Shown here piece after piece: positions 1 to 10,056 of a DNA stretch of 64,000 nucleotides (the stretch's first letter is position 1; the number at the start of each line of letters is the position of its first letter). The DNA is from Pseudomonas helmanticensis (GTDB lineage Bacteria; Pseudomonadota; Gammaproteobacteria; Pseudomonadales; Pseudomonadaceae): positions 3,038,001 through 3,102,000 of the forward strand of contig NZ_FXUY01000001.1 of NCBI RefSeq assembly GCF_900182985.1, given 5' to 3'. The position numbers were made by a program, and so were the translations under genes. The notes beneath the pieces were generated by a model, which saw only the letters and a program-made list of their open reading frames with translations, was not told where the DNA came from and did no database searches.

Positions 1-120
1 ATGCAGAAACCTTTCCCGCCGTTCCCGCCGGAAGAAATCGTCGAGCAACAGAAGGCGCTGGACTTCGATAACGGCTGGGCACGCCCGATCGTTCTGCAGA
101 ACCTGCGCCTCGCCGCTTAA
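1..120 (+). CDS. C-terminal fragment of an unidentified protein, cut by the window edge
   Basis: The plus frame is open from the first base to a TAA at 118-120 and encodes at most 39 residues, ending NLRLAA. Codon choice (CTG, CGC, CCG, GCC) matches the neighbouring genes, so it is probably the end of a real gene. The ATG at base 1 may be an internal methionine. It converges on the extensin-like gene with only 3 bases between the stops. I do not recognise the family. Confidence 0.5.
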   Translation: MQKPFPPFPPEEIVEQQKALDFDNGWARPIVLQNLRLAA

Positions 121-123
121 ACC

Positions 124-816
124 TCAGCGACAGACACTCCAACGCCCGACATCGACATGAAAATGATTGCGATGGGCGGCGTTGTAATCCGGACTCAAGA
201 CCACACTGAACGCCTCGCAGGCGCCGTCACGCACCTGGCGCAGAAACGCTGCGTCCTGACTTTGCTTCGGCCAGTCCTTGAGCACGCTGACGGTGCGCCC
301 GTCAGCCAGACGGAAACCAGCGATATCCAGCGCATCGGCGCTGGCGTGGCGGCTGAGCGCGCCATTTTCGCGGTTGTAGATATTGCGGCAGGCAAAGCTG
401 CCGAGATGATCGAGGCGCACGACCTTCTCGCCGTAAACGGCTTGCGCGGCGGGTTGCAGGGTGTGGCGCTCGAACAGCGCGTAGGCCACCGCCAACGGGC
501 AACTGGCGAGGAAACTGCTGCTCAGCACCACCTCGCCACCCTGTACGCGCAGTGCGCCGATCAGCGGACACTTGGCGTCGGGACTGTCGGATTGCCGCGT
601 GACGCGCAATTCAGAGCTGCTCAATGCCTGGGCGCAGAGTTGCGGGTCACTGCGCAAACTCATGAGCTTGTAGCCGGTCAGCCAATTGGGCGCGGCCTTC
701 ACGTCCAGTGGCGCCCATGGATTCCACTGCGGCGGGACCTCAAGCCAACCGCGCCAGACACTGAGCAACGCGCCGCCAACGATCAGCAACAGCAGCAACG
801 CAATCCAGCGCCCCAT
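124..816 (-). CDS. extensin-like family protein (M15-like peptidase fold), membrane anchored
   Basis: A 230-residue protein with an N-terminal hydrophobic segment (about residues 4-22) that would anchor it in the inner membrane or act as a signal peptide. The C-terminal half carries the features of the extensin-like C-terminal domain: conserved cysteines, HASADALDIAGF near residues 156-167 and HRNHFHVD near the end. This His/Asp arrangement resembles zinc-dependent D,D-peptidases of the M15 type, so a role in cell-wall trimming is possible; this is inferred from fold similarity. The start lies only 2 bases after the stop of the PEP mutase-family gene, so the two are probably co-transcribed. 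Confidence 0.85.
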   Translation of the reverse strand: MGRWIALLLLLIVGGALLSVWRGWLEVPPQWNPWAPLDVKAAPNWLTGYKLMSLRSDPQLCAQALSSSELRVTRQSDSPDAKCPLIGALRVQGGEVVLSSSFLASCPLAVAYALFERHTLQPAAQAVYGEKVVRLDHLGSFACRNIYNRENGALSRHASADALDIAGFRLADGRTVSVLKDWPKQSQDAAFLRQVRDGACEAFSVVLSPDYNAAHRNHFHVDVGRWSVCR

Positions 817-818
817 GT

Positions 819-1655
819 TCAGCCTTTGAAAAACTGATTGGCCTTGGCGTACGGCATCGAGTGCGAGGTAAACCCGAACGTGCCGGACTGCTGAATTTCT
901 TCAGCCGCGCGAAAGAACTCGCCGAACGCCGCCAGCGCCAGCGCCGAACCGGTGCTGACGCGGCGCACGCCCATTTCTTCGAGTTGCTGCACGGTCAGCT
1001 TCAAACCTCCGGACATCAACACATTGACCGGTTTCGGCGCCACCGCACGCACCACCGCCAGCACTTCTTCGGCGCTGCGCAAACCCGGCGCGTACAGCAC
1101 GTCGGCGCCCGCGTCGGCGAAAGCCTTCAAGCGGCGAATGGTGTCGTTGATATCAGGATTGCCGTGCAGATAGTTCTCCGCACGCGCGGTAAGCATGAAG
1201 GGAAACGGCAACGTGCGCACGGCGGCGACGGCGGCTTCGATGCGCGCCACGGCGTGTTCGAAACAATAGATCGGCGCGTCCGGCCGACCCGTGGCGTCTT
1301 CAATCGAGCCACCGACGGCGCCCGCCTCGGCTGCGCGCAGCAAGCTTTTCGCGGATTCGGTCGGGTCGTCGGCGAAACCGTTTTCCAGATCCACTGCCAC
1401 TGGCAAATCCGTTGCGGCGACAATCGCGCGGACATTGGCCAAGGTCTCTTCGAGACTCAACGCGCCATCGGCCTTGCCTTGGGAAAACGCATAACCGGCG
1501 CTGGTCGTTGCCAAGGCCTGATAGCCGAGACTGGCGAGCATCTTCGCCGAACCCGCATCCCACGGATTGGGAATGACGAAAATCCCCGGACGGTCATGCA
1601 GGGCTTTGAAGGCGTGGGCTCTAAGGACTTGTTCTTGAAGGGCTGCGGCGTCCAT
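819..1655 (-). CDS. isocitrate lyase / PEP mutase family protein
   Basis: A 278-residue (beta/alpha)8-barrel enzyme of the isocitrate lyase/phosphoenolpyruvate mutase superfamily. Visible family features are IPNPWDAGSAKMLASLGY near the N-terminus, VDLENGF (metal-binding acidic segment), GGSIEDATG, and RAENYLHG later in the barrel. Members cleave or rearrange C-C or C-P bonds of 2-oxoacid substrates; the substrate here cannot be read from sequence. Length is typical of stand-alone bacterial members. It is likely co-transcribed with the extensin-like gene downstream. Confidence 0.85.
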   Translation of the reverse strand: MDAAALQEQVLRAHAFKALHDRPGIFVIPNPWDAGSAKMLASLGYQALATTSAGYAFSQGKADGALSLEETLANVRAIVAATDLPVAVDLENGFADDPTESAKSLLRAAEAGAVGGSIEDATGRPDAPIYCFEHAVARIEAAVAAVRTLPFPFMLTARAENYLHGNPDINDTIRRLKAFADAGADVLYAPGLRSAEEVLAVVRAVAPKPVNVLMSGGLKLTVQQLEEMGVRRVSTGSALALAAFGEFFRAAEEIQQSGTFGFTSHSMPYAKANQFFKG

Positions 1656-1687
1656 CGACAGGCTCCTGGGCAGGAAAAAAATCCGCT

Positions 1688-2548
1688 TCAGAGCAGGCCA
1701 AGTTGCTCCGCGGCGGGTTCTCTGTATAGCTCAGGCAGCGCCGGCAAGCCAGGCAAACGTTGCATCAGTTGTGCATGAAAACGTTGCGCCAGCTTCGCTG
1801 CCATGAGGTTGTCGGCGGTGTGCAGGAAGATGTACGGCGTGCGCCCCTCTTCAATCCACTCGGCGATTTTCGCCACCCATGGCACGAGGAACGTGTCGTT
1901 GGCTTCAAGCTCGGGATGGCCGATGAAACGCACCTGCGGGAACTGGGTGAACGCCGCCGGACGTGTCGGTACGCGGGGCTTTTTCGATTGCGCGTGGATC
2001 ACCGAAGACTCGGTCGACAGGCAACTGAACAGCGCCCGGGGATCGAGGCAAATGCGCTCGACGCCACGATCGAGCAGCAGACGATTGAGCAGTCGCTCGC
2101 TTTCACCCTTGGCGAAGAATTGCTCATGACGGACTTCAACGGCCAACGGGCAATCCAGCGCATCAATGAACGCCGCCAGTTCCGGCAGACGCTGCGGCGT
2201 GAAGCTTTTCGACAATTGCAGCCACAGCGGCGAGACACGCTCGCCGAGCGGTTTGAGTAATTGCAGGAAGGTTTCGGCAGCGGTCAGTTGTTCACGCAAG
2301 TCGCCGCCATGGCTGATGTCGCCGGGAAATTTGGCGGTGAAGCGAAAGTGCACCGGCATGATCTCGGCCCAACGCTGCACAGTGGCGGGCGACGGGCTGG
2401 CGTAGAAGGTCGTGTTGCCTTCCACTGCGTTGAACACTTGAGAATAGAGACCGAGGAAGTCAGAGGTCTTGGCGTCTGCCGGGTACAGATAATCGCGCCA
2501 GGCGTTTTCGCTCCAGGACGGACAACCGAGGTAGTAAGGCAGCGCCAT
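1688..2548 (-). CDS. DUF72 domain protein
   Basis: A 286-residue protein read from MALPYYLGCPSW. I chose this start because its ATG shares bases with the TGA of the upstream gene (TGATG), which suggests translational coupling; a longer frame running to 2587 exists but would overlap that gene. Features of the DUF72 family (TIM-barrel-like, biochemical role unknown) include YLGCPSWSENAWRD, FNAVEGNTTFYASP, FRFTAKFPGDISH and the C-terminal YIFLHTADNLMAAKLA. Nothing in the sequence indicates a substrate. Confidence 0.85.
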   Translation of the reverse strand: MALPYYLGCPSWSENAWRDYLYPADAKTSDFLGLYSQVFNAVEGNTTFYASPSPATVQRWAEIMPVHFRFTAKFPGDISHGGDLREQLTAAETFLQLLKPLGERVSPLWLQLSKSFTPQRLPELAAFIDALDCPLAVEVRHEQFFAKGESERLLNRLLLDRGVERICLDPRALFSCLSTESSVIHAQSKKPRVPTRPAAFTQFPQVRFIGHPELEANDTFLVPWVAKIAEWIEEGRTPYIFLHTADNLMAAKLAQRFHAQLMQRLPGLPALPELYREPAAEQLGLL

Positions 2549-2856
2549 CAGATGTACAGATCGAGGCCCAGCACGTCCGCATCCCAATCGACAAAACCCG
2601 CAGTGCTAAGGTAGCTGGCGAGGGCCATGGCTACGCTCTTCTTCATTGCACGGTGATAGATCATGTCTTGCTGACGGGCAGGCAGATTGGCCAGGCGTTG
2701 TGCGGAGGCTTTGGCAGCGCGGGCGGCCATTTGCTCTTCAGTCGGGAATTCCAGCTCGCCATCGATATCGTCGACGGATTCATCCAGCGCCGCATTGCCT
2801 TTGCGAGGCTTGCGCTTGATGGGGTAGGACTGAGAGGAAAGGCCGTCTATACGCAT
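2548..2856 (-). CDS. conserved hypothetical protein, 102 aa
   Basis: A small protein with a basic N-terminal tail (YPIKRKPRKGN), an acidic linker (DESVDDIDGELEFPTEEQM) and an alanine-rich helical part ending in DVLGLDLYI. No signal peptide is evident. It overlaps the start of the DUF72 gene by the TGATG junction, so the two form an operon. I do not recognise a named family. Coding status is supported by the overlap and by consistent codon use, not by any known domain. Confidence 0.7.
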   Translation of the reverse strand: MRIDGLSSQSYPIKRKPRKGNAALDESVDDIDGELEFPTEEQMAARAAKASAQRLANLPARQQDMIYHRAMKKSVAMALASYLSTAGFVDWDADVLGLDLYI

Positions 2857-2996
2857 AATTTCATGCTCGGTATCGATGATGGCAATTTAGCGGCACCGGG
2901 CCGACTTAGCAAACTGCCGAGTGATAACTAGAACACATAAAGCGCAAAAGGTTTAAAACCTGAGGCTGGAAACTGACGATTGGCGTTTTGAAAATC

Positions 2997-3066
2997 AAAA
3001 GATCGCAGCCTGCGGCAGCTCCTACATGCGTACCTGTGTAGGAGCTGCCGCAGGCTGCGATCTTTT
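2997..3066. repeat. REP/REPIN-type palindrome pair (GATCGCAGCC family), copy 1
   Basis: Two perfect 30-base inverted arms (2997-3026 and 3037-3066) around a 10-base loop. Each arm starts AAAAGATCGCAGCC and ends CTCCTACA. It lies 6 bases beyond the tsaB stop, so it may also act as its transcript end. The head-to-head arrangement with a short loop matches copies at 9654, 44502 and 51855; the arm core here is CCTGCGG. Confidence 0.9.
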
Positions 3067-3072
3067 AAAGGC

Positions 3073-3747
3073 TCAACGGGCTTTGGGGGTGGCGACCTTA
3101 TCGCGCAGGTAAACCGGTTGCGCATCGTCCGCCGGGATCGACTCGCCGCGTTCCCAAGCAAAACGCGCCAGGGTCAGCAAGTCTTCGGCGTGGGGCAGCA
3201 TGCCGGCATCCGATTCGCTCAGATTGACGGCGATGCGCTCGGCATATCCCCAACCGGTGCCGGCACCAAACCACTCGCCACTGGCATCGACCGGCAACGC
3301 GACAACTTCCGGCGGCAGCACCGCTTCGGCACCGACCAAACGCATCTCCCCTGCGGTCTCGCGGTAGCAGCCCCAATAGACTTCATCCATCCGCGCATCG
3401 ATGGCCGCGGCGACCTGGCTCACGCCGTGTTCACGAAAGGCACGCTGCGCCAGCACCGCAAGATTGGACACCGGCAGCACCGGACGCTCCAGCGCGAACG
3501 CCAGCCCTTGCACCACGCCAATGGCGATTCGCACACCGGTAAACGCGCCTGGCCCACGACCGAAGGCGATCGCATCGACCGCTTGCAACGTGGTGCCGGC
3601 ATCGGCCAGCAGTTGCTGGATCATCGGCAACAGCTTCTGCGCGTGCAGGCGCGGGATCACCTCGTAATGGCTCGTGACCTTGCCGTCATGCAGCAAGGCA
3701 ACGGAGCAAGCTTCAGTCGCGGTGTCCAGGGCCAGCAAGGTGCTCAT
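3073..3747 (-). CDS. tsaB: TsaB, subunit of the t6A37 tRNA modification complex
   Basis: A 224-residue protein read from MSTLLALDTATEAC. TsaB is the ASKHA-fold partner that, with TsaD and TsaE, transfers threonylcarbamoyl to A37 of ANN-decoding tRNAs. The N-terminal ALDTATEACSVAL strand-loop and the family signature GRGPGAFTGVRIAIG (residues 63-77) are clear. I chose the ATG at 3745-3747 because homologues start here; a longer frame reaching 3807 adds 20 non-conserved residues. A REP pair follows directly downstream. Confidence 0.93.
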   Translation of the reverse strand: MSTLLALDTATEACSVALLHDGKVTSHYEVIPRLHAQKLLPMIQQLLADAGTTLQAVDAIAFGRGPGAFTGVRIAIGVVQGLAFALERPVLPVSNLAVLAQRAFREHGVSQVAAAIDARMDEVYWGCYRETAGEMRLVGAEAVLPPEVVALPVDASGEWFGAGTGWGYAERIAVNLSESDAGMLPHAEDLLTLARFAWERGESIPADDAQPVYLRDKVATPKAR

Positions 3748-3840
3748 CGATGTTTCCAAAACAGGGGTGGGAAAAAGTGCGTCAGTATAAACAACTACGG
3801 CCCGCAAGCGGGCCGTGGATGATGCAGCCGATCAGACTTT

Positions 3841-4781
<941 letters not shown>

Positions 4782-7412
4782 TTAGCCGGTATTGCGCAGA
4801 CCAGCGGCGATCCCCGCCACAGACACCAGCAGCGCCTGCTCCACCGGGCTGCCCTGCTCGACATTCTGCTGCCGCGAACGGGCCAACAGTTCGGCTTGCA
4901 ATAGATGTAGCGGGTCGAGGTAAGTGTTGCGCAGACGGATGAATTCGAGGGTGTCCGGGCTATGTGCCAGCAATTGCGACTGGCCAGTCAGACCAAGCAC
5001 CACCGCGCACGCCTGCGACAATAGGTCGCGTAACTGCGCGCCCAACGGCAGCAGATCCGGCTCGACCAGACGCTCGTCGTAGGACAACGCGATGTCCGCA
5101 TCAGCCTTGGCCAGGACCATTTCGAGCATGTCGATGCGCGTACGGAAGAACGGCCATTGCTCGCGCATCTGCCCGAGCAACTCGCCTTCGCCACGCTCCA
5201 GCGCTTTGCTCAACGCCGACTCCCAACCCAGCCACGCCGGCAGCATCAACCGCGTTTGCGTCCAACCAAAGATCCACGGGATCGCCCGCAGGCTTTCGAT
5301 GCCGCCGGCGCGACGTTTGGCCGGACGACTGCCGAGCGGCAAACGGCCCAATTCCTGCTCCGGCGTGGACTGACGGAAGTACTCGACGAACTGCGGGTTT
5401 TCCCGCACCACCTGGCGGTAAGCGCTGACACCGTCGGCGGCCAATTCGTCCATCAGATGCCGCCATTCAGGCGTCGGTGGTGGCGGCGGCAGCAACGTCG
5501 CTTCCAGCACGGCAGCGAGATACAGATTGAGATTTTGCTCGGCGATGTCCGGCAGGCCGAATTTGAAGCGAATCATTTCCCCTTGCTCGGTGGTACGGAA
5601 ACGCCCCGCAACCGAGCCCGGTGGCTGCGACAGAATCGCCGCGTGCGCCGGGCCACCGCCACGGCCGACCGTGCCGCCACGACCGTGGAACAGCAGCAGT
5701 TCAACTTCTTGCTCACGGCAAATTTCCACCAGCCTTTCCTGCGCGCGATATTGCGCCCAGGCCGCCGCCGTGGTGCCGGCGTCCTTGGCCGAGTCGGAGT
5801 AACCGATCATCACTTCCTGCGGGCCTTGCAGGCGTGCGCGATAGCCCGGCAGCAGCAACAACCGCTCCATCACCGGCCCGGCGTTATCGAGGTCGGCGAG
5901 GGTTTCGAACAGCGGCACCACGCGCATCGGCCGCAACACGCCAGACTCTTTGAGCAGCAGTTGCACAGCGAGGACGTCGGAAGCGGCGCCAGCCATGGAG
6001 ATCACATAGGAGCCGAGCGACGCACCCGGTGCGGCGGCGATTTCCTTGCAGGTGTTGAGCACTTCGGCGGTATCGGCCGACGGCTTGAAGTGCGCCGGCA
6101 GCAGTGGCCGACGATTGTTCAGCTCACGGGTCAGGAAGGCGATGCGCTGTTCTTCGTCCCAATCTTCATAGCGACCGAGGCCGAGATAATCGGTGATTTC
6201 GGTCATCGCCGAGCTGTGTCGTGACGAATCCTGCCGCACGTCGAGGCGCACGAGGAACAAGCCAAAGGTCACCGCGCGACGCAGGCAATCGAGCAACGGG
6301 CCGTCGGCGATCACGCCCATACCGCACTCGTGCAGCGAGTTGAAACACAGCTCCAGCGGGTCGAGCAGATCACGGTTGTTGTGCAGCACATCGGCAGGCG
6401 CCGGTGTCGGCGCAGTCAATGCGGCATGCGCCCAATTGCGCGTCGCCCGCAGGCGTTCGCGCAATTGCTTGAGCACCGCGCGATACGGTTCGGCGCTGTC
6501 GCCAGCCTTGGCTTTCAAGGCATCGCTGGCCTGTTGCATCGACAGCTCGGCAGCCAGATGATCGACATCGCGCAGGTACAAATCAGCGGCCATCCAGCGC
6601 GCCAGCAGCAACACTTCGCGAGTCACCGCAGCGGTGACATTGGGGTTGCCGTCACGGTCGCCGCCCATCCACGAGGCGAAACGGATCGGCGCAGCTTCCA
6701 GCGGCAAACGCAGGCCTGTGGCGGCGAACAGCGCCTGATCAGCCTTGCGCATATGGTGGGGGATCGCCTGCCACAGCGAATGCTCGATCACCGCAAAACC
6801 CCATTTGGCTTCATCGACCGGCGTCGGGCGCGTGCGGCGGATTTCTTCGGTGTGCCAGGCTTCGGCGATCAGCCGTTGCAGGGTGTTTTGAATCTGTTCG
6901 CGTTCGGCGCTGGTCAGGTCGCGATGATCCTGGGCGGCGAGTTGCCCGGCGATCGCGTCGTACTTCTGGATCAGCGTGCGCCGCGCCACTTCGGTGGGGT
7001 GCGCGGTCAGCACCAGTTCGATTTCCAGCCGCGCCAGTTGCCGGGCCAGCGATTCGGCGCTGTGGCCTTCATTGCGCAAACGCGCGAGCAACTCAGGCAG
7101 CACGCGCGATTCGAACGGCGCCGGCTGCGATTCTTCGCGGCGATGGATCAATTGATACTGCTCGGCGATGTTCGCCAGGTTGAGAAACTGGTTGAACGCC
7201 CGCGCCACGGGGAGCAATTCGTCTTCGCTCAATTGATTGAGGCTGGCGCTCAGTTCAGCGTCCATCGAGCCACGGCGATCGGCCTTGGCGCCTTTGCGAA
7301 TCTGCTCGATCTTGTCGAGGAACGCCTCGCCGTACTGGTCTCGAATGGTGTTGCCCAACAGCTCTCCGAGCAGGTGAACGTCTTCGCGCAAGCGTGCATC
7401 AATATCGGTCAT
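4782..7412 (-). CDS. ppc: phosphoenolpyruvate carboxylase
   Basis: An 876-residue anaplerotic enzyme that makes oxaloacetate from PEP and bicarbonate. The catalytic histidine motif LTAHPTE is at residues 136-141 (His138). The second active-site block [17 protein letters not shown] and the glycine loop [14 protein letters not shown] are intact, and the C-terminus ends in the characteristic RNTG, which enters the allosteric site. I place the start at MTDIDARL (ATG at 7410-7412); a TTG two codons upstream is less likely. It is divergent from the small gene at 7626. Confidence 0.96.
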   Translation of the reverse strand: MTDIDARLREDVHLLGELLGNTIRDQYGEAFLDKIEQIRKGAKADRRGSMDAELSASLNQLSEDELLPVARAFNQFLNLANIAEQYQLIHRREESQPAPFESRVLPELLARLRNEGHSAESLARQLARLEIELVLTAHPTEVARRTLIQKYDAIAGQLAAQDHRDLTSAEREQIQNTLQRLIAEAWHTEEIRRTRPTPVDEAKWGFAVIEHSLWQAIPHHMRKADQALFAATGLRLPLEAAPIRFASWMGGDRDGNPNVTAAVTREVLLLARWMAADLYLRDVDHLAAELSMQQASDALKAKAGDSAEPYRAVLKQLRERLRATRNWAHAALTAPTPAPADVLHNNRDLLDPLELCFNSLHECGMGVIADGPLLDCLRRAVTFGLFLVRLDVRQDSSRHSSAMTEITDYLGLGRYEDWDEEQRIAFLTRELNNRRPLLPAHFKPSADTAEVLNTCKEIAAAPGASLGSYVISMAGAASDVLAVQLLLKESGVLRPMRVVPLFETLADLDNAGPVMERLLLLPGYRARLQGPQEVMIGYSDSAKDAGTTAAAWAQYRAQERLVEICREQEVELLLFHGRGGTVGRGGGPAHAAILSQPPGSVAGRFRTTEQGEMIRFKFGLPDIAEQNLNLYLAAVLEATLLPPPPPTPEWRHLMDELAADGVSAYRQVVRENPQFVEYFRQSTPEQELGRLPLGSRPAKRRAGGIESLRAIPWIFGWTQTRLMLPAWLGWESALSKALERGEGELLGQMREQWPFFRTRIDMLEMVLAKADADIALSYDERLVEPDLLPLGAQLRDLLSQACAVVLGLTGQSQLLAHSPDTLEFIRLRNTYLDPLHLLQAELLARSRQQNVEQGSPVEQALLVSVAGIAAGLRNTG

Positions 7413-7625
7413 CAGCAATTCCCCAGCAGTAATCCGGACGGCTTAGAAACGAGTGCATGAGCTAGAGAGTGCCGCTCAACGACGCTTCTTACAAGCATCC
7501 GACCAAGGGACTTTAAACCTTGCGGGCGAAAGCTAGTCTCAACAGTAAGCCGTACAACGGCTTGCCGCCGGCCCTGCCGGACACTCACCCAGGCCTGCCA
7601 TGAGCAGGCGCGAAATGAGGTCATC

Positions 7626-7970
7626 ATGAAAATTCGTGAACTCGCCCAGCATTGGGAAGAAAACGCCAAGGGTCGCCTGACCGACACTGGCTACACGATT
7701 CATCTGGACGTTGAAGCCGCTGCGCGACTGGCAGCGATTGCCGAGATGTACCCCAAACGCCATCCCGAAGAACTGCTCGGCGAACTGATTGGCGCAGCGC
7801 TTGAAGAGTTCGAAGCGAGCCTGCCGTATGTGAAGGGTTCGACCGTGGTGGCGACGGATGAGGAAGGTGATCCGCTCTATGAAGACGTGGGGCCTACGCC
7901 AAGGTTCCTCGCGTTGTCGCGCCGCCATTTGCATGACCTTTCGGCCGCTGCCGGCAAGCAAAAACACTGA
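7626..7970 (+). CDS. conserved Pseudomonas protein, 114 aa, function unknown
   Basis: Starts MKIRELAQHWEENA and is compact and mixed alpha/beta. Recognisable blocks are LDVEAAARLAAIAEMYPKR, EELLGELIGAALEEFEAS and DEEGDPLYEDVGPTPRFL. The helical block with a ribbon-like strand resembles small DNA-binding or regulatory proteins, but this is only an impression. I recall databases labelling this family a type 1 pilus tip component; nothing seen here (no signal peptide, no pilin features) supports that name. It is divergent from ppc with 213 bases between the starts. Confidence 0.75.
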   Translation: MKIRELAQHWEENAKGRLTDTGYTIHLDVEAAARLAAIAEMYPKRHPEELLGELIGAALEEFEASLPYVKGSTVVATDEEGDPLYEDVGPTPRFLALSRRHLHDLSAAAGKQKH

Positions 7971-7986
7971 CACAACACAGATCAAA

Positions 7987-8079
7987 CTGTAGGAGTGAGC
8001 CTGCTCGCGATAGCGGTATTTCATTCAAAATTTTTTGTTGTCTGACATGACGCTATCGCGAGCAGGCTCACTCCTACAG
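7987..8079. repeat. REP-type palindrome pair (GAGCCTGCTCGCGATAGCG family)
   Basis: Two perfect 29-base inverted arms, 7987-8015 and 8051-8079, around a 35-base AT-rich spacer. The arm core is GTGAGCCTGCTCGCGATAGC and the outer ends read CTGTAGGA. This is a different REP class from the GATCGCAGCC copies but shares the TGTAGGAG outer end. It lies 17 bases after the stop of the 114-residue gene. Confidence 0.88.
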
Positions 8080-8215
8080 GATCGTATTCCAGCTCAAAAT
8101 CGATGTGTTTTCGAGATCCGCCCCCCCGCGCGTACCGCTCCATCCCGCCAAAGTTCCCGCTTTAGAGCCTTGTCCATTCGGTCAAAAATTATTTAGGCGA
8201 TAGGCCATCTTTTCT

Positions 8216-8243
8216 GAACTTTTGAAAAATCACTCCGGTCGGA
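8216..8243 (+). promoter_or_regulatory. AlgU/RpoE-type promoter upstream of the DUF4398 lipoprotein gene
   Basis: GAACTT at 8216-8221 is followed after 17 bases by TCGGA at 8239-8243. The extracytoplasmic sigma factor AlgU prefers GAACTT-N16/17-TCtgA, so the -35 is perfect and the -10 has one difference. In P. aeruginosa the orthologous OmpA-like lipoprotein gene (called lptF there) is, as I recall, under AlgU control, which fits. Transcription would start near 8250, about 95 bases before the ATG. Confidence 0.6.
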
Positions 8244-8345
8244 ACCTGTAACCACGCCTGGAACGAGCGTTTCAAAAACGCCTTTCACACGACGCTTTTC
8301 GGCTCCTCGACCAGGATGGATTCAGATGTTTTCAGGAGATGCCTA

Positions 8346-8750
8346 ATGGAGTTGAAGACCATGAAAAACCAAACCACTTTCTCGCACTTGCGCGGTCTGA
8401 AACTGGCCGCTCTGGCCATCGGCACCAGCTTCGTGCTGGCCGGTTGCGCCGGTAATCCACCGACCGAGCAATACGCCGTGACCCAATCGGCGGTCAACAG
8501 TGCGGTCAGCGCTGGCGGTACCGAGTTCGCGGCGGTCGAAATGAAGCAAGCGCAGGACAAATTGAAACAAGCCGAAATCGCCATGCACGACAAGAAGTAT
8601 GACGAAGCGCGCACCCTCGCCGAGCAAGCCGAATGGGACGCTCGTGTCGCCGAACGCAAGGCTCAGGCAATGAAAGCCGAACAGGCTGTGAAGGATTCCC
8701 AGAAAGGTGTTCAGGAACTGCGTCAGGAAAGCCAGCGCACCGTGCAGTAA
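8346..8750 (+). CDS. DUF4398 domain lipoprotein
   Basis: A 134-residue lipoprotein read from MELKTMKNQ; AGGAG lies 7 bases before this ATG, and a second ATG five codons on has no such site. The signal peptide ends in a lipobox (VLAGC). The mature part is highly charged, with a coiled-coil-like helical repeat (VEMKQAQDKLKQAEIAMHDK, ARTLAEQAEWDARVAERKAQ) typical of DUF4398. It probably sits in the outer membrane facing the periplasm. It precedes an OmpA-type lipoprotein by 54 bases, and both likely depend on the AlgU-type promoter. Confidence 0.82.
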   Translation: MELKTMKNQTTFSHLRGLKLAALAIGTSFVLAGCAGNPPTEQYAVTQSAVNSAVSAGGTEFAAVEMKQAQDKLKQAEIAMHDKKYDEARTLAEQAEWDARVAERKAQAMKAEQAVKDSQKGVQELRQESQRTVQ

Positions 8751-8804
8751 GCGCGCATCCCGACCGCAACGCTGAAACTTTATCGATAGAAAGGACGAAA
8801 AATT

Positions 8805-9593
8805 ATGCGTAAGCAACTGATGATCCCCGCTCTTCTGGCCGCAAGCGTCGCTCTGGCTGCCTGCTCCACTCCGCCTAATCCGAACCTGGAAAACGCGCGC
8901 ACCAACTACTCGGGTCTGCAAGCCAACCCACAGGCGAGCAAAGTCGCGGCGCTGGAAACCAAAGACGCCAGTGATTACCTGGACAAGGCCGACAAGGCTT
9001 ATCTGGACAAACAAGACGCGGCCAAGGTTGACCAACTGGCTTACCTGACCAACCAGCGCGTGGAAGTGGCCAAACAGACCATCGCCCTGCGCACTGCCGA
9101 GGCCAACCTGAAAAACGCTTCGGCACAACGTGCTCAAGCCCGTCTGGATGCTCGCGATCAGCAGATCAAACAGCTGCAGGACAGCCTGAACGCCAAGCAG
9201 ACCGATCGCGGTACGCTGGTGACCTTCGGTGACGTGCTGTTCGCCACCGACCGTGCCGACCTGAAATCCAGCGGTCTGGTCAACATCAACAAACTGGCGC
9301 AGTTCCTTCAGGAAAACCCGGATCGCAAAGTGATCGTCGAGGGTTACACCGACAGCACCGGTACTGCCAGCCACAACCAGACGCTGTCTGAGCGTCGCGC
9401 TAACTCCGTGCGTACCGCTCTGGTGAAAATGGGCGTTGATCCAGCGCGCATCGTTGCTCAGGGCTACGGCAAGGAATACCCGGTTGCCGAGAACGGCAGC
9501 GTGTCCGGCCGTGCGATGAACCGCCGTGTGGAAGTGACCATTTCCAACGACAACCAGCCGGTTGTGCCACGTTCGGCGGTTAGCTCGAACTAA
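8805..9593 (+). CDS. OmpA-family lipoprotein with N-terminal DUF4398-like helices (LptF/PA3692-like)
   Basis: A 262-residue lipoprotein with lipobox ALAAC at about residues 16-20. Residues 30-130 form a charged helical DUF4398-like segment. Residues 140-245 are an OmpA C-terminal peptidoglycan-binding domain, with LFATDRADLKSSG, VEGYTDSTGTASHNQTLSERRA and GYGKEYPVAEN-GRAMNRRVEV. It should tether the outer membrane to the cell wall. The P. aeruginosa orthologue has been named LptF (lipotoxin F), unrelated to the LPS exporter of that name, so I leave the symbol blank. A strong terminator follows. Confidence 0.88.
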   Translation: MRKQLMIPALLAASVALAACSTPPNPNLENARTNYSGLQANPQASKVAALETKDASDYLDKADKAYLDKQDAAKVDQLAYLTNQRVEVAKQTIALRTAEANLKNASAQRAQARLDARDQQIKQLQDSLNAKQTDRGTLVTFGDVLFATDRADLKSSGLVNINKLAQFLQENPDRKVIVEGYTDSTGTASHNQTLSERRANSVRTALVKMGVDPARIVAQGYGKEYPVAENGSVSGRAMNRRVEVTISNDNQPVVPRSAVSSN

Positions 9594-9610
9594 GCTCCCT
9601 GCTGTAACGC

Positions 9611-9646
9611 AAAAGCCCCGCCTGAGTGATCAGGCGGGGCTTTTTT
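9611..9646 (+). terminator. rho-independent terminator after the OmpA lipoprotein gene
   Basis: GCCCCGCCTGA and TCAGGCGGGGC form a perfect 11-bp stem with a short loop, followed by TTTTTT. It starts 17 bases after the stop codon. Confidence 0.9.
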
Positions 9647-9653
9647 CAAGATC

Positions 9654-9722
9654 AAAAGATCGCAGCCTTCGGCAGCTCCTACATGGGATTTCTGTAGGAG
9701 CTGCCGAAGGCTGCGATCTTTT
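9654..9722. repeat. REP/REPIN-type palindrome pair (GATCGCAGCC family), copy 2
   Basis: Inverted arms beginning AAAAGATCGCAGCC and ending CTCCTACA around a short loop, head to head. The core of both arms is CCTTCGG rather than CCTGCGG as in copy 1. It sits between two convergent genes, directly after a terminator. Confidence 0.9.
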
Positions 9723-9726
9723 GCTT

Positions 9727-10056
9727 TTATGGCTGGAGTTTTTGCGGGGTCTCTTCGCCCATGCAGCGCACGGCTTTTTTCTGCGCATTGATCAGCACGC
9801 CGGTCAGGCCTTTCTGCTCGGTGTCGAACAACACCAGCACGCCATCGATGCACTGCGCCACTTGCGGCGCCGGGTCCAGCGAGACTTTGTAGTCTTCGCC
9901 CGGCACCGTCTTGAGCATGGTGAATTCGTTGAGCAGCAACGCATCCTCGGGTTTGGCGAAGTGCAGGTAGCCGTAGAACCACAGCGCCCCGACGGTGCCG
10001 AGGATGCTGCAGATACCGGTGATGATCAGCGGGATGGCGTTGCGTTCTTCAGTCAT
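9727..10056 (-). CDS. small inner-membrane protein of unknown function
   Basis: A 109-residue protein with one clear transmembrane helix at about residues 9-28 (PLIITGICSILGTVGALWFY) followed by a soluble C-terminal domain with two cysteines (VAQCIDGVL, KAVRCMGEE). The start codon overlaps the stop of the upstream hydrolase gene (ATGA, 10053-10056), so both are translated from one message. I recognise no named domain; the two cysteines could form a disulfide if the domain is periplasmic. Confidence 0.72.
   Translation of the reverse strand: MTEERNAIPLIITGICSILGTVGALWFYGYLHFAKPEDALLLNEFTMLKTVPGEDYKVSLDPAPQVAQCIDGVLVLFDTEQKGLTGVLINAQKKAVRCMGEETPQKLQP

Noticed and set aside
2653..2931. 92-codon plus-strand frame
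   Set aside because: Antisense to the 102-residue gene, which is supported by its TGATG overlap with the DUF72 gene.
5157..6224. 355-codon plus-strand open frame
   Set aside because: Antisense to ppc, whose catalytic motifs are intact on the minus strand.
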